Source: Helicobacter pylori NCTC 11637 = CCUG 17874 = ATCC 43504 = JCM 12093
GTDB taxonomy: Bacteria > Campylobacterota > Campylobacteria > Campylobacterales > Helicobacteraceae
Assembly: GCF_900478295.1 (NCBI RefSeq)
Contig: NZ_LS483488.1
Span: forward strand, 62,001-126,000
DNA length: 64,000 bases
Direction of reading: 5' to 3'
In this document: positions 56,018-63,917 of the stretch, piece after piece
Layout: every line of letters starts with the position of its first letter
Numbering within the stretch: the first letter of the stretch is position 1
Notes under the pieces: generated by a model
What the model saw: only the letters and a program-made list of their open reading frames with translations
Database searches by the model: none
What the model was told of the DNA's origin: nothing
Program-made: the position numbers and the translations under genes

Positions 56018-57301
56018 TTGCTTAACGCTATCAAGTTTAGAATTTATCCTAACGCCCAACAAAAAGAATTGATTTCTAAACATTTTGGCTGTTCTAGAGT
56101 CGTGTATAACTACTTTTTAGATTACCGGCAAAAGCAATACGCAAAAGGCATTAAAGAAACTTACTTCACCATGCAAAAAGTCTTAACCCAAATCAAGCGG
56201 CAAGAAAAATACCATTATCTCAATGAATGCAATTCTCAAAGCTTGCAAATGGCGTTAAGACAGCTGGTGAGCGCTTATGATAATTTCTTCAGTAAAAGAG
56301 CGAGATACCCTAAATTCAAATCCAAGAAAAACGCTAAACAATCTTTTGCAATCCCTCAAAACATAGAAATCAAAACAGAAACTCAAACCATCGCTCTCCC
56401 TAAATTCAAAGAGGGCATTAAGGCTAAATTACACAGAGACTTGCCTAAAGATAGCGTTATCAAACAGGCTTTTATTTCTTGCATAGCGGATCAATATTTT
56501 TGTTCTCTATCCTATGAAACTAAAGAGCCTATCCCTAACCCCACCATTATCAAAAAAGCGGTAGGTTTAGACATGGGCTTAAGAACGCTCATTGTTACAA
56601 GCGATAAAATAGAATACCCACACATTCGCTTTTATCAAAAATTAGAAAAGAAACTCACTAAAGCGCAAAGGAGGTTGAGTAAAAAAGTAAAAGGTTCCAA
56701 CAACAGGAAAAAACAAGCTAAAAAGGTATCCAGATTGCATTTAGCTTGTTCAAACACTAGAGATGACTACTTGCATAAAATCAGTAATGAGATAACCAAT
56801 CAATACGATTTGATAGGAGTAGAAACTTTGAATATTAAAGCTCTTATGAAAACCTATCATTCTAAAAGCCTTGCTAATGCGAGTTGGGGGAAATTCCTTA
56901 CTATGTTGGAATACAAAGCCCAAAGAAAAGGCAAAACCCTATTAGGCATAGACAGATTTTTCCCTAGCTCTCAATTATGTTCTTATTGTGGGGTCAATAC
57001 AGGCAAAAAACATGAAAGAATCACTAAATTCACTTGTCCTCATTGTAAAACCACACACCACAGAGATTATAATGCGAGCGTCAATATCAGAAACTACGCT
57101 TTAGGCATGCTAGATGATAGGCATAAAGTAAAGACAGATAAAGCTAGGGTAGGGATTATCCGAAGCGATTACACTCATCACACTAATGAGTGTGTCAAAG
57201 CTTGTGGAGCTTCCTCTAACGGGGTTAGTTCTAAATATGGAAACATATTGGATCTAGCTAGTTATGGAGCTATGAAGCAAGAAAAAGCCCAATCGCTTTA
57301 G
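56018..57301 (+). CDS. tnpB: IS605 TnpB RNA-guided nuclease
   Basis: A 427-residue TnpB starting at TTG with AAGGAG 7 bases upstream. The RuvC-like catalytic residues are Asp in GLDMGLRTL, Glu in GVETLN and Asp in HRDYNAS. The zinc ribbon CSYCGVNTG ... CPHC is present. TnpB is the guide-directed ancestor of Cas12: it uses an RNA made from the end of the element to cut DNA next to a TTTAA-like motif, helping the element persist. The stop codon lies in the right-end hairpin loop. Confidence 0.95.
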   Translation: MLNAIKFRIYPNAQQKELISKHFGCSRVVYNYFLDYRQKQYAKGIKETYFTMQKVLTQIKRQEKYHYLNECNSQSLQMALRQLVSAYDNFFSKRARYPKFKSKKNAKQSFAIPQNIEIKTETQTIALPKFKEGIKAKLHRDLPKDSVIKQAFISCIADQYFCSLSYETKEPIPNPTIIKKAVGLDMGLRTLIVTSDKIEYPHIRFYQKLEKKLTKAQRRLSKKVKGSNNRKKQAKKVSRLHLACSNTRDDYLHKISNEITNQYDLIGVETLNIKALMKTYHSKSLANASWGKFLTMLEYKAQRKGKTLLGIDRFFPSSQLCSYCGVNTGKKHERITKFTCPHCKTTHHRDYNASVNIRNYALGMLDDRHKVKTDKARVGIIRSDYTHHTNECVKACGASSNGVSSKYGNILDLASYGAMKQEKAQSL

Positions 57302-57317
57302 CGGTTGGGTAATTCAC
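57165..57317 (+). ncRNA. Probable TnpB guide RNA (omega/re-RNA) scaffold
   Basis: The last 150 bases of tnpB plus the right end contain five hairpins: ACACTCAT/ATGAGTGT (57171-57193), AAGCT/AGCTT (57198-57212), CTAAC-GGG-GTTAG (57216-57228), ATATG-GAAA-CATAT (57235-57248) and the terminal hairpin (57288-57309). TnpB guide RNAs are known to come from this region and to take their guide from the flank just beyond the IS end, here the virD4 5' end. Ends and processing are not visible. Confidence 0.65.
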
Positions 57318-58440
57318 ATGAGAGAAAAATTCAAAACATTAAGAGATAAATTTAAGGATAAAACCAGCAATTTATTCCATAAGCTTAATAGCATTCAAAA
57401 AGATTATTACACTAAAACTCTCCCTAAGGCTTGCAAAGATGTCTTTACGCTAGGTTCTTCTAAAAGTTACCCTATGACCTTAAATTTTAACAAAGGTTTT
57501 TGTGTGGGGCTGTATAAAGGTTTAAATTCGCTTAAGCCTACTTATTATGATGCTCCGCTTTCTACTTTAATTATCGCTCCTCCTGGAAGTGGTAAAACCG
57601 CAGCTGTGGCTGTTCCTAATCTTTTAAATGTGCCTAGCTCTTGTGTGGTGTTAGATATTAAAGGGGAGCTGTTTGATTTAACGGCTGGTTACAGACAACA
57701 AGTTCTAAAAAATAAAATTTTTGTATTTGATCCCTTAGGAAACGATAACACGCTTAAATTCAATCCGTTTGATAAACGCATTGTAGAAAAATTAGATTTT
57801 AACAGAAAGCGAAGGCTTGTAGATGAAGTGGGTAATACTATTTTTGCTGAAGATGGGGCAAATAAAGACCCTCATTGGACACAGCAAGCTAAAAATTTAT
57901 TTGTCTTTTACGCTCTTTATGATTTGTGTGTGCATAACACTAGCACCTTTTTTGAAATTGCAAGCGCTCCTATAAAAAATTATGTCCCCTTAATCAATCC
58001 ACAAAGCCGATTTTATACTGAATTATATGAATGTCAAAGTAGCGATAATGGTTTTATTAAAGAGAATGGGCGTTATATGGCTAAAGTAGAAAATGGCGTT
58101 AAAAAAATGAAACCTAATGTCAATGTGGAATTGCTATGGTATAAACAAGTAGCCGAACAAGTCCATACTGACCCAGAAAATCCTAAAAATTATGATGGAT
58201 CTGTGAATCATTTAGAAAAAGACGATCAAGGCAATATTATAATGAAAGAGGGTATGTTAGATCCTATTATTAGAAACGAAGCGAACAAATGGGCTAAGGC
58301 GAATGATAAAGAGTTTGCGAGCATTAAATCAGTTTATAGCCGTTTTATGCAAGTCTTTACAAGCTATCAAGTTAAAAGCGCTACAGATAGCATGAGTTTT
58401 GAATACGAGGATTTAAGGGCTGACAATATTTCACTCTATA

Positions 58441-58708
58441 GTGAAGTGCCCAACCGCTAAAGACGATTGGGCTTCCTAGGCTGATGTTGCTCGTAGGGAG
58501 AGTTTGGTTCTCACTCTGTGTCCCTATAGTAGGGATTTTACAGAGTTTGAGCTCCAACGCATTCCCTACAGGTCTCACACATCATATCTCCAAAGGCGTA
58601 ACTTTGCACACTTCCTGCGCTAGATACGAATGTATGGGGATATTATACCATGAACTGGTAGCATTCATCCCAACCGCTAAAGACGATTGGGATTTCTGCT
58701 AAGGAGTA
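58441..58708 (-). mobile_element. Mini-IS605 (268 bp, non-autonomous) in virD4
   Basis: On the minus strand it follows TTTAA, carries GCAGAAATCCCAA then a hairpin and GGGATGAATGCT exactly as at the IS605 left end (nine bases between target and GCAG in both), and finishes with a hairpin and TTCAC like the right end. The same 23-base hairpin word occurs at 58449-58471 and 58669-58691. It has no transposase gene and must depend on TnpA in trans. No target duplication is seen. Confidence 0.9.
58443..58647 (-). ncRNA. Structured RNA candidate inside the mini-IS605
   Basis: TATAAT on the minus strand (58642-58647) is followed by nested helices: GTAGGG/CCCTAC (58564-58569 with 58493-58498) enclosing ACTCTGT/ACAGAGT (58540-58546 with 58513-58519), enclosing TCCCTA-TAG-TAGGGA (58521-58535), then the right-end hairpin. 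The size and place between promoter and right end match an omega-RNA-like transcript whose guide would be the virD4 flank. It shows no similarity that I can see to the tnpB 3' end. Confidence 0.5.
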
Positions 58709-59313
58709 TTAAAATCGCTCAAACAGATATTGAAACACTCGCACCGCTTATCCGTATCCTTTTGGAAAGTATTGCTAAAAATCTTTTATTGAAAGAGAGT
58801 AAGAAATTTGAAGAAAGGGTTTATCTGTTTTTAGATGAATTTGTGCGTTTTGGTAAATTGCCTTTTTTATTAGAAATGCCCGCATTGAGCAGGAGCTATG
58901 GTGTGGTTTTAATTTTTATCACGCAATCCAACGCTCTTATTGAAAAATATTATGGCAGAGAAGATGCAAGAATTGTTAATAGCACCGTGGCTTACAAAAT
59001 AATTTTCAAAATGGATGATTTAGAATATGCTAAACAGGTGAGCGAAGAAGTCGGTAAGATGACTAGAAAAACACGAAGCCACTCTACAGAAAAAGGACAA
59101 CTCATTACCGGAGGGACTTCTAGTATAGGTAAAGAGGCGTGGGACTTATTGAGCGCGCAAGATATTATGAATATTGATAAAGATGAAGTGATCGTTTTAG
59201 TAAGCGGTCATAAGGCTAAACCCTTAAAATTAAAAGCGAATTATTATTTCAAAAACAAAGAATTACTCTCTCGTATTAACTGGGAAGTCAAGCCCAATGA
59301 AGAAGTGTTTTGA

Positions 59314-59586
59314 TGGATTAAAAAAGTTTGCATGAGTGTTTTTTAATTGCTTTTTAAAAATCGCTTTCTGCAACTTCTTATCCTTGTTGCTAAAAAAGAA
59401 TGCATCAATTTCTAACACGGATTTGCGTTAGATGATTAGTAAGATTTAAGATAAAGATTAACATTTTTGTAGCGTGGCTTAGCGCAACTTATTTTTAGAA
59501 ATTAGCATATTCTATTTTAAAGTTAGCGCAACTTAAATTAAAAATTAGCACGGATGGTTGTGTGGATAAATTTTTTTAGCGTTTGA
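59314..59586. repeat. Iteron array of the right module, left block (22-bp period)
   Basis: TTAGCGCAACTTA-type words begin at 59479 and 59523, with shorter copies at 59436 (TTAGT), 59458 (TTAACA), 59502 (TTAGCATA) and 59545 (TTAGCACGG). Spacings are 22, 21, 23, 21 and 22. They lie after the stop of virD4 and in front of the 3' end of the toxin gene. No gene is present between 59314 and 59586. Confidence 0.62.
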
Positions 59587-59868
59587 TCACTTTTTAAATA
59601 GCTCGCTATGAGTGTCTAGACGCAATAAAACAAGTTCGTTTTCTTGTTTTTTGATTTCATAAATCAATAACAAGTTCGGCTTGACATGACACTCTCTCAG
59701 CCCTTTAAGATTGCCACTCAAGGCATGGTCGCAATATTTTTGTTGGAGCGGTTTTTGCTCTTTGAGGCAATCAACAATGCTTGTAACATCGCTTTCTGTA
59801 ATACGCCCAGACAAGATATGTTTATTAAAGTCTTTAAGAAAATCTTTCTTAGTTCTGACTTTAAGCAT
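59587..59868 (-). CDS. YafQ/RelE-family mRNA interferase toxin
   Basis: A 93-residue RelE-superfamily toxin. KDFNKHILSG, DHALSGNLKGLRECHVKPNLL and LLRLDTHSELF are the YafQ blocks with the catalytic His and Arg residues in place. It is a relative of the chromosomal H. pylori toxins HP0892 and HP0894. The ATG overlaps the antitoxin stop. It would cut mRNA on ribosomes unless bound by the antitoxin, which would stabilise the element in the cell. Confidence 0.9.
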   Translation of the reverse strand: MLKVRTKKDFLKDFNKHILSGRITESDVTSIVDCLKEQKPLQQKYCDHALSGNLKGLRECHVKPNLLLIYEIKKQENELVLLRLDTHSELFKK

Positions 59869-60175
59869 TATGCCTTTCTCTTTCTTGTTTTGCTATTTGT
59901 AAAAAATCATTGAAGTCTCCAAACGAAACATCGTATTCTGGGTCATCTTTTGAGGCGATCGTATTCAACAAACTTGGTGTGGGTTCTTTTTCTTGAGAAT
60001 GTTTTTGGGCTAAAACTTGTCTGATCATTTGTTCTTGCAATTCACACTCTTGGATTTTTTTTATCGCCTTATTTTTATCCCCTTCTGCCTTAAGCAATTG
60101 TTTTTCAATGGAGTTTAAAAAATGTTGCAGTTGCTTTTCATTGTATTGTGAGTAATCTGTAATAATATTTGACAT
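59861..60175 (-). CDS. Antitoxin of the YafQ-type module
   Basis: A 104-residue protein with a long N-terminal coiled coil (YNEKQLQHFLNSIEKQLLKA) and an acidic C-terminal segment (DDPEYDVSFGDFNDFLQIAK) of the type that wraps RelE/YafQ toxins. It has AAAAAGGAG before the ATG, and its stop overlaps the toxin start. It is probably also the repressor of its own promoter in the iteron-containing region upstream (60176-60260). Confidence 0.8.
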   Translation of the reverse strand: MSNIITDYSQYNEKQLQHFLNSIEKQLLKAEGDKNKAIKKIQECELQEQMIRQVLAQKHSQEKEPTPSLLNTIASKDDPEYDVSFGDFNDFLQIAKQERERHNA

Positions 60176-60202
60176 ATTGAACTCCTTTTTAATAAAAGAT
60201 AG

Positions 60203-60258
60203 TTAGCGTAACTTGTTTTCATTTTAGCATAACTTGTCATAACCTTTAGCACTACTTG
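60203..60258. repeat. Iteron array of the right module, right block
   Basis: TTAGCGTAACTTG (60203), TTAGCATAACTTG (60224) and TTAGCACTACTTG (60246) are spaced by 21 and 22 bases and match the words left of the toxin gene. Confidence 0.7.
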
Positions 60259-60356
60259 CAGTGAATTGAAAGTTTTAAAATAAGTTTTTTTTGATTAAGT
60301 TTGATTTAAGAATATCTTAAAAGTGCGTGTTTTAGCCACCTGTAAGGTCAAATTGA

Positions 60357-60393
60357 CTTCAATTTTTACGGAATTGAAGTGTTATCCTGCACT
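60357..60393 (+). other. oriT: Candidate origin of transfer (oriT) of the right module
   Basis: A perfect 8-bp inverted repeat CTTCAATT-N7-AATTGAAG (60357-60379) is followed by TGTTATCCTGCAC. The nick core TATCCTG-C is the same as at 24647-24654, with the predicted cut between 60389 and 60390, but the inverted repeat is unrelated to the left one. The relaxase starts 89 bases downstream. Confidence 0.75.
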
Positions 60394-60478
60394 TTAAAAA
60401 GGGGGATAATAATGTTAGAATAAGGGCTAAGAAAGTTAAAACAAGCGAAAGTTTTTGGGAGAATAAAATTACAATAAA

Positions 60479-62392
60479 ATGGCGTTAGAAAAAAGTTATA
60501 ATAAAGACTTTGAAAGCGATGAGCTTTTTGATTATGAGATCATCAAGCCCAAAAAGACGCTTAAGATACAATACACTTATGCTAAACGCTACTATAAAGA
60601 AGTAGAAAAGTTTGCTAAAAATTTAACCCAACTGACACAAGAAGAATTCATGCGTTCAAGAGAGCCACAAAAACAAGTGGTCATCAAAAACATAGGCAAC
60701 ATGACACGCCTGCATTCAAAAAGGGCGATGGATTATACCGCTAAACATGGTGAGCTAGTGAGAGATGAATTTTTTAATGAAGTTAATTATAATAATATAG
60801 CAGAGCAATGGAATGAGCAATTTGAAAAATTATTAGAAAATAAGAGCCGTGTTAAAAATTGCGCTTTACATCTAGTGTTTAGCATTGATGAAAATTGTAA
60901 TGAAAAAAATTTAAAAGCTTTGGAATTAAGCGTGTATCAAACACTCACTAACACGCTAGGTTATGATTATCCTTTTATAATGAAACTCCATACACACCAA
61001 AACAATCCGCATGCACATGTGATTATCAACAAGACTAACAAAATTACCAATAAGCAATTACGCTTTAATTCTAAAGACAGCTGTAAAGAGTTTTACCACA
61101 CACTAAGAGAAACATTTAAAGATTATTTATTTGCTAACTCAAAAGGCGAATTGCAATATTCTAACACGCCTAATATTTATAGGGCGATTAAAGACATAGA
61201 AACAGAGTTAGATACGCTAGAAAAACAGGCTAGAAACAATAAGAGTTTTAGGCATGAAAACTATTTCTATAAAGTTTTGGGCAGTGCAACTTCTCAAATA
61301 GAAAGCTTGAAAAAAAGAGAAAATGCCCTATCTGATCATTTAGATAGTCTAAAAAGTTTATTAGAAAAAACACATTGGGAAAAAGAAAAATTCACGCCCC
61401 CAACAAATGAAAAAGAACTTAACCAACAACTTAAAGAAATAAAATGGGTGAATAAAGAATCTTTAACCCCTAAAAACACTTATAAAAAAACTCAAAAATT
61501 GGTTGTCTGTAAAAGCCCTTTAATAAAAGATTATCTTTATACCACCAAAAAACTTTTTGCCACACAGAAAAAGATTATAGCTTTAGAGAAAGATTATAAA
61601 GATTTAAAAGTCTTAAAGGAAGAATTTAGCAAAGATTTAGAAGCTGATTTATCCCATTCAAAAAAACGCTTTGAGCTTTACACTAGACTAAAGAGCATGA
61701 GTAAAGTTTTCACAAGTAAAAACATTGTTAAAAATTTAGAAAAAATTGCTTTAGATTTTAAAAGCGATAGACATAGTATTTCGCAAAGAGCTTTTGAATT
61801 TTTTAGGTATATGAATTATCAAAATTTAAGCTTAACTGATAAAGGTAATATGTTTTTAGTGGCTAAGTTCTTTAAAGATAGCGCTTTACTTGTTAATATT
61901 GCTAGGTTTGAAATGAAAAAGATAGATGATAGTGTTAAAAATTCTAACCCACAGGACAATTTATTAGACAAACAAGCTTGGCTCAATCTTTTAGAACATT
62001 TAAAAAGACTTGAAGAGGAAAATTATTGTTTTGCCAAGAAGCGGAAAGAATTCTTAGAAACTAGAGCTATGGAGCTATCAAAAGATTTGAAATTTTTAAC
62101 ACAGGCTAATGAAAATGATTTGCCTATTTATGAAAGAGGGCAAAGGGATAAAATCATTAAACGCTGTGAAAAATCGCTTAATTTTTTGCAGAAAGAATTA
62201 CAATGCTTTAAAACCTTATCAAAAAGCGCAAGCATAGCTTTAGAAAACTTGCAAAATAACCATCAAATCACAGCCATTACACAAGACACGCAAGAAAACA
62301 CAAACGCGCTCAAAAAAATACCACTCAAAGATTTTAACAAAACTACCAATGAACCCACAAACCCTAACAATAACTATGGAATGGATTTTTAG
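60479..62392 (+). CDS. virD2: VirD2-type relaxase (right module)
   Basis: A 637-residue MOBP-type relaxase. Motif I has Tyr86 in RAMDYTAKHGE; motif III is HTHQNNPHAH (His171, His173, His178, His180), followed by VIINKTNK. A long helical region rich in Lys and Glu makes up the rest, and the end is NNNYGMDF. It is related to the left relaxase but clearly distinct, and has its own oriT with a different inverted repeat. The reading frame is intact. It starts 89 bases behind the predicted nick. Confidence 0.88.
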   Translation: MALEKSYNKDFESDELFDYEIIKPKKTLKIQYTYAKRYYKEVEKFAKNLTQLTQEEFMRSREPQKQVVIKNIGNMTRLHSKRAMDYTAKHGELVRDEFFNEVNYNNIAEQWNEQFEKLLENKSRVKNCALHLVFSIDENCNEKNLKALELSVYQTLTNTLGYDYPFIMKLHTHQNNPHAHVIINKTNKITNKQLRFNSKDSCKEFYHTLRETFKDYLFANSKGELQYSNTPNIYRAIKDIETELDTLEKQARNNKSFRHENYFYKVLGSATSQIESLKKRENALSDHLDSLKSLLEKTHWEKEKFTPPTNEKELNQQLKEIKWVNKESLTPKNTYKKTQKLVVCKSPLIKDYLYTTKKLFATQKKIIALEKDYKDLKVLKEEFSKDLEADLSHSKKRFELYTRLKSMSKVFTSKNIVKNLEKIALDFKSDRHSISQRAFEFFRYMNYQNLSLTDKGNMFLVAKFFKDSALLVNIARFEMKKIDDSVKNSNPQDNLLDKQAWLNLLEHLKRLEEENYCFAKKRKEFLETRAMELSKDLKFLTQANENDLPIYERGQRDKIIKRCEKSLNFLQKELQCFKTLSKSASIALENLQNNHQITAITQDTQENTNALKKIPLKDFNKTTNEPTNPNNNYGMDF

Positions 62393-62416
62393 AACCATCC
62401 ATAAAATTAAATAACT

Positions 62417-63601
62417 TTACTTAGCGTATTTTTTAACCAATTCTTCTAAAGTGAAACCCAAGTCTTTGTTATCGTCTCTCAATTGCTCTTTTTGGCATTG
62501 TGAAAAATTTTGCTCCATTTCTTCTTTAGTGTTAGAAGTGTCTAAAAGGCAAGTTTTTAAGTCTTTTTGGTAATCTTGTATGAATTTATCAAAGCGCTCT
62601 TTGTTGTTATAGATTTTGGCTTGCGATTGGGCGCAGCTCTCTTTAAGGCTGATAAACTCTCCTTTCTTATGTTCGTTACGCTCCATGCAAATATCTGTAG
62701 CAAAAGCGATCAAGACACCTTTATTCTTTCTCAATAACCCCGCAGATTGCATAGCCAACTTGTTTGCATCAATAAAAGGGCTTTGCTTTTCTAATTTAGG
62801 GTTCATATCCAAAGCGATTTCTTTCAAGCTCTTGTTTTCCAAATGCGTTCTTTGGCAATGGGTGGATTTTTTATAAGGGTTTATAAAAACGCCATTCATC
62901 AGAGCGGCTTTTTCTAATTTAGCATCAACTTTTTTAATGCAAAAAGAAATAGCTGATTTAACGCTCAATTCCTTAGAGCTAGAATAAGGGTCGCTAAATT
63001 TTTCATGCACTTCTTTTTGGCATAGTCTTTCCTTGTTAGCTAAATGGGGCGAATTTTTAACGCATTCTTTGGTGAAGTAAGGGATAATGTATGATTGATA
63101 TTGTGCGTATTCTTTTTCAAACGCTTCTAATTGCGCGAGATTGATTAGCCTTTTTTGTTGGTCTTTTTGTTTTTCATAAGCGTTAGTTTTATCCATGCAT
63201 TGTTCTTTTAGTTCTGGGTTATGGAAGTCAGAGCAACTAAAACGACGCTCTTGTTTTTGAATGATGGGCGTTAAAAGAGTGTTTAAGTAGGCATCGTTTC
63301 TTTTGAAACACTTATCTTTTAAGCTTTCATTAGTGAAATCATCGCATTGATACTGATCAATCTTTTTAGTGATGATTGGTTCAATAAGTTCTTCTTGAGC
63401 CTTTAAACACTGATTTACCCCATCGTATTTTTTAGGGAAAGACCACATTTCTTTTTGGCAATCATATTTTGGGTTATTTTTAGCCTTAGTCAAGTGGTCG
63501 TTTAAAATTTGCTTATCTACAAACGCGCACCCACTCACGCCTAATCCCATTAAACATGCCAAACTCAACGCTCTCAACTTTAAAAGTCTTGTTTTCTTCA
63601 T
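62417..63601 (-). CDS. Cys-rich lipoprotein with three Cys-pair repeats
   Basis: A 394-residue lipoprotein with signal peptide and lipobox LGVSGC (Cys25). Three tandem segments share the pattern Y/F-x-C ... L-K-x-x-C with downstream PII-x-K: around residues 48, 85 and 122 (YQCDDFTN, FSCSDFHN). About seventeen cysteines are spread over the protein, suggesting disulfides in the periplasm or at the outer membrane. GAGGAG precedes the ATG. I do not recognise its function; its place beside the relaxase and RHH gene suggests a VirB7-like or surface-exclusion role, which is a guess. Confidence 0.7.
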   Translation of the reverse strand: MKKTRLLKLRALSLACLMGLGVSGCAFVDKQILNDHLTKAKNNPKYDCQKEMWSFPKKYDGVNQCLKAQEELIEPIITKKIDQYQCDDFTNESLKDKCFKRNDAYLNTLLTPIIQKQERRFSCSDFHNPELKEQCMDKTNAYEKQKDQQKRLINLAQLEAFEKEYAQYQSYIIPYFTKECVKNSPHLANKERLCQKEVHEKFSDPYSSSKELSVKSAISFCIKKVDAKLEKAALMNGVFINPYKKSTHCQRTHLENKSLKEIALDMNPKLEKQSPFIDANKLAMQSAGLLRKNKGVLIAFATDICMERNEHKKGEFISLKESCAQSQAKIYNNKERFDKFIQDYQKDLKTCLLDTSNTKEEMEQNFSQCQKEQLRDDNKDLGFTLEELVKKYAK

Positions 63602-63632
63602 TTAAGCTCCTCGGTATAAAAACACCATAAAA

Positions 63633-63917
63633 TCACAACTTGCTCGCCTTATCTAAAAGCATTTGCTTCATTTCTTTTTTCTTGTGTTCTAAATAAAAAA
63701 CAATAGCGTCTTGAACAAACACGCTTTTATTTTCTCTGAACGCTCCAAATTCATTCAAATACTCTTCTACGCTATTCATCACTTTCTCTGAAATATAGAG
63801 CGTGTGGGCTTTTTTCCTGTCTTCTTTTTCATGTTTGTTTGTTTCATGCTTGTTGGCATTCTCAAAGCGATTTTCTAAATCGCTCAGCCTGTCTTTTTTA
63901 GTGTTTTTAAATTCCAT
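63633..63917 (-). CDS. Ribbon-helix-helix DNA-binding protein (right module)
   Basis: A 94-residue protein with a basic N-terminus and an RHH domain (THTLYISEKVMNS-like strand, EYLNEFGAFRENKSVFVQ helix-turn). It matches the C-terminal part of the RHH gene at 37804 (EFLLEFGSFKETRSTFIEE). It is a candidate centromere or oriT binding protein. A parA gene would be expected just upstream, beyond the window. AAAGGAT precedes the ATG. A TATGAT-like -10 element lies on the minus strand near 63945. Confidence 0.7.
   Translation of the reverse strand: MEFKNTKKDRLSDLENRFENANKHETNKHEKEDRKKAHTLYISEKVMNSVEEYLNEFGAFRENKSVFVQDAIVFYLEHKKKEMKQMLLDKASKL

Larger units (their letters stand above)
55434..57317 (+). 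mobile_element. IS605, complete, inserted after TTTAA
   Basis: The 1884-bp element carries divergent tnpA (minus) and tnpB (plus). Left end: imperfect hairpin CCCAAATA-N7-GTTTGGG (55451-55473) plus a second one TAGTTCC-GCTA-GGAACTA (55484-55501). Right end: CCCAATCGC-TTTA-GCGGTTGGG (57288-57309), finishing with TTCAC. The left flank is TTTAA, the target known for IS605, and there is no target duplication, as expected for single-strand IS200/IS605 transposition. Both genes are intact, so it should be autonomous. Confidence 0.93.
57318..59313 (+). pseudogene. virD4: VirD4 coupling protein interrupted by a mini-IS605
   Basis: Bases 57318-58440 and 58709-59313 make one VirD4/TraG ATPase. Removing the 268-bp insert gives 1728 bases, 576 codons with stop, with the junction reading SLYIKIAQTDIETLAPL. 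Walker A PPGSGKT is near residue 89; the IKGELFDLTAGYR block follows; Walker B is LDEFVRFGK in the second part; ITQSNALIEKYYG closes the core. The N-terminal region before Walker A is short and has no membrane helix, unlike most VirD4 proteins. In transfer it would hand relaxase-DNA to the secretion channel; here it is broken. Confidence 0.9.

Noticed and set aside
58484-58702. 72-residue ORF within the mini-IS605
   Set aside because: It covers the hairpins of both ends of the element, has no ribosome site and lies on the strand opposite to the promoter; it is not a gene.
59390-59402. Second AAAGAATG in the gap after virD4
   Set aside because: It overlaps the beginning of the iteron block and has no other feature of an element end.
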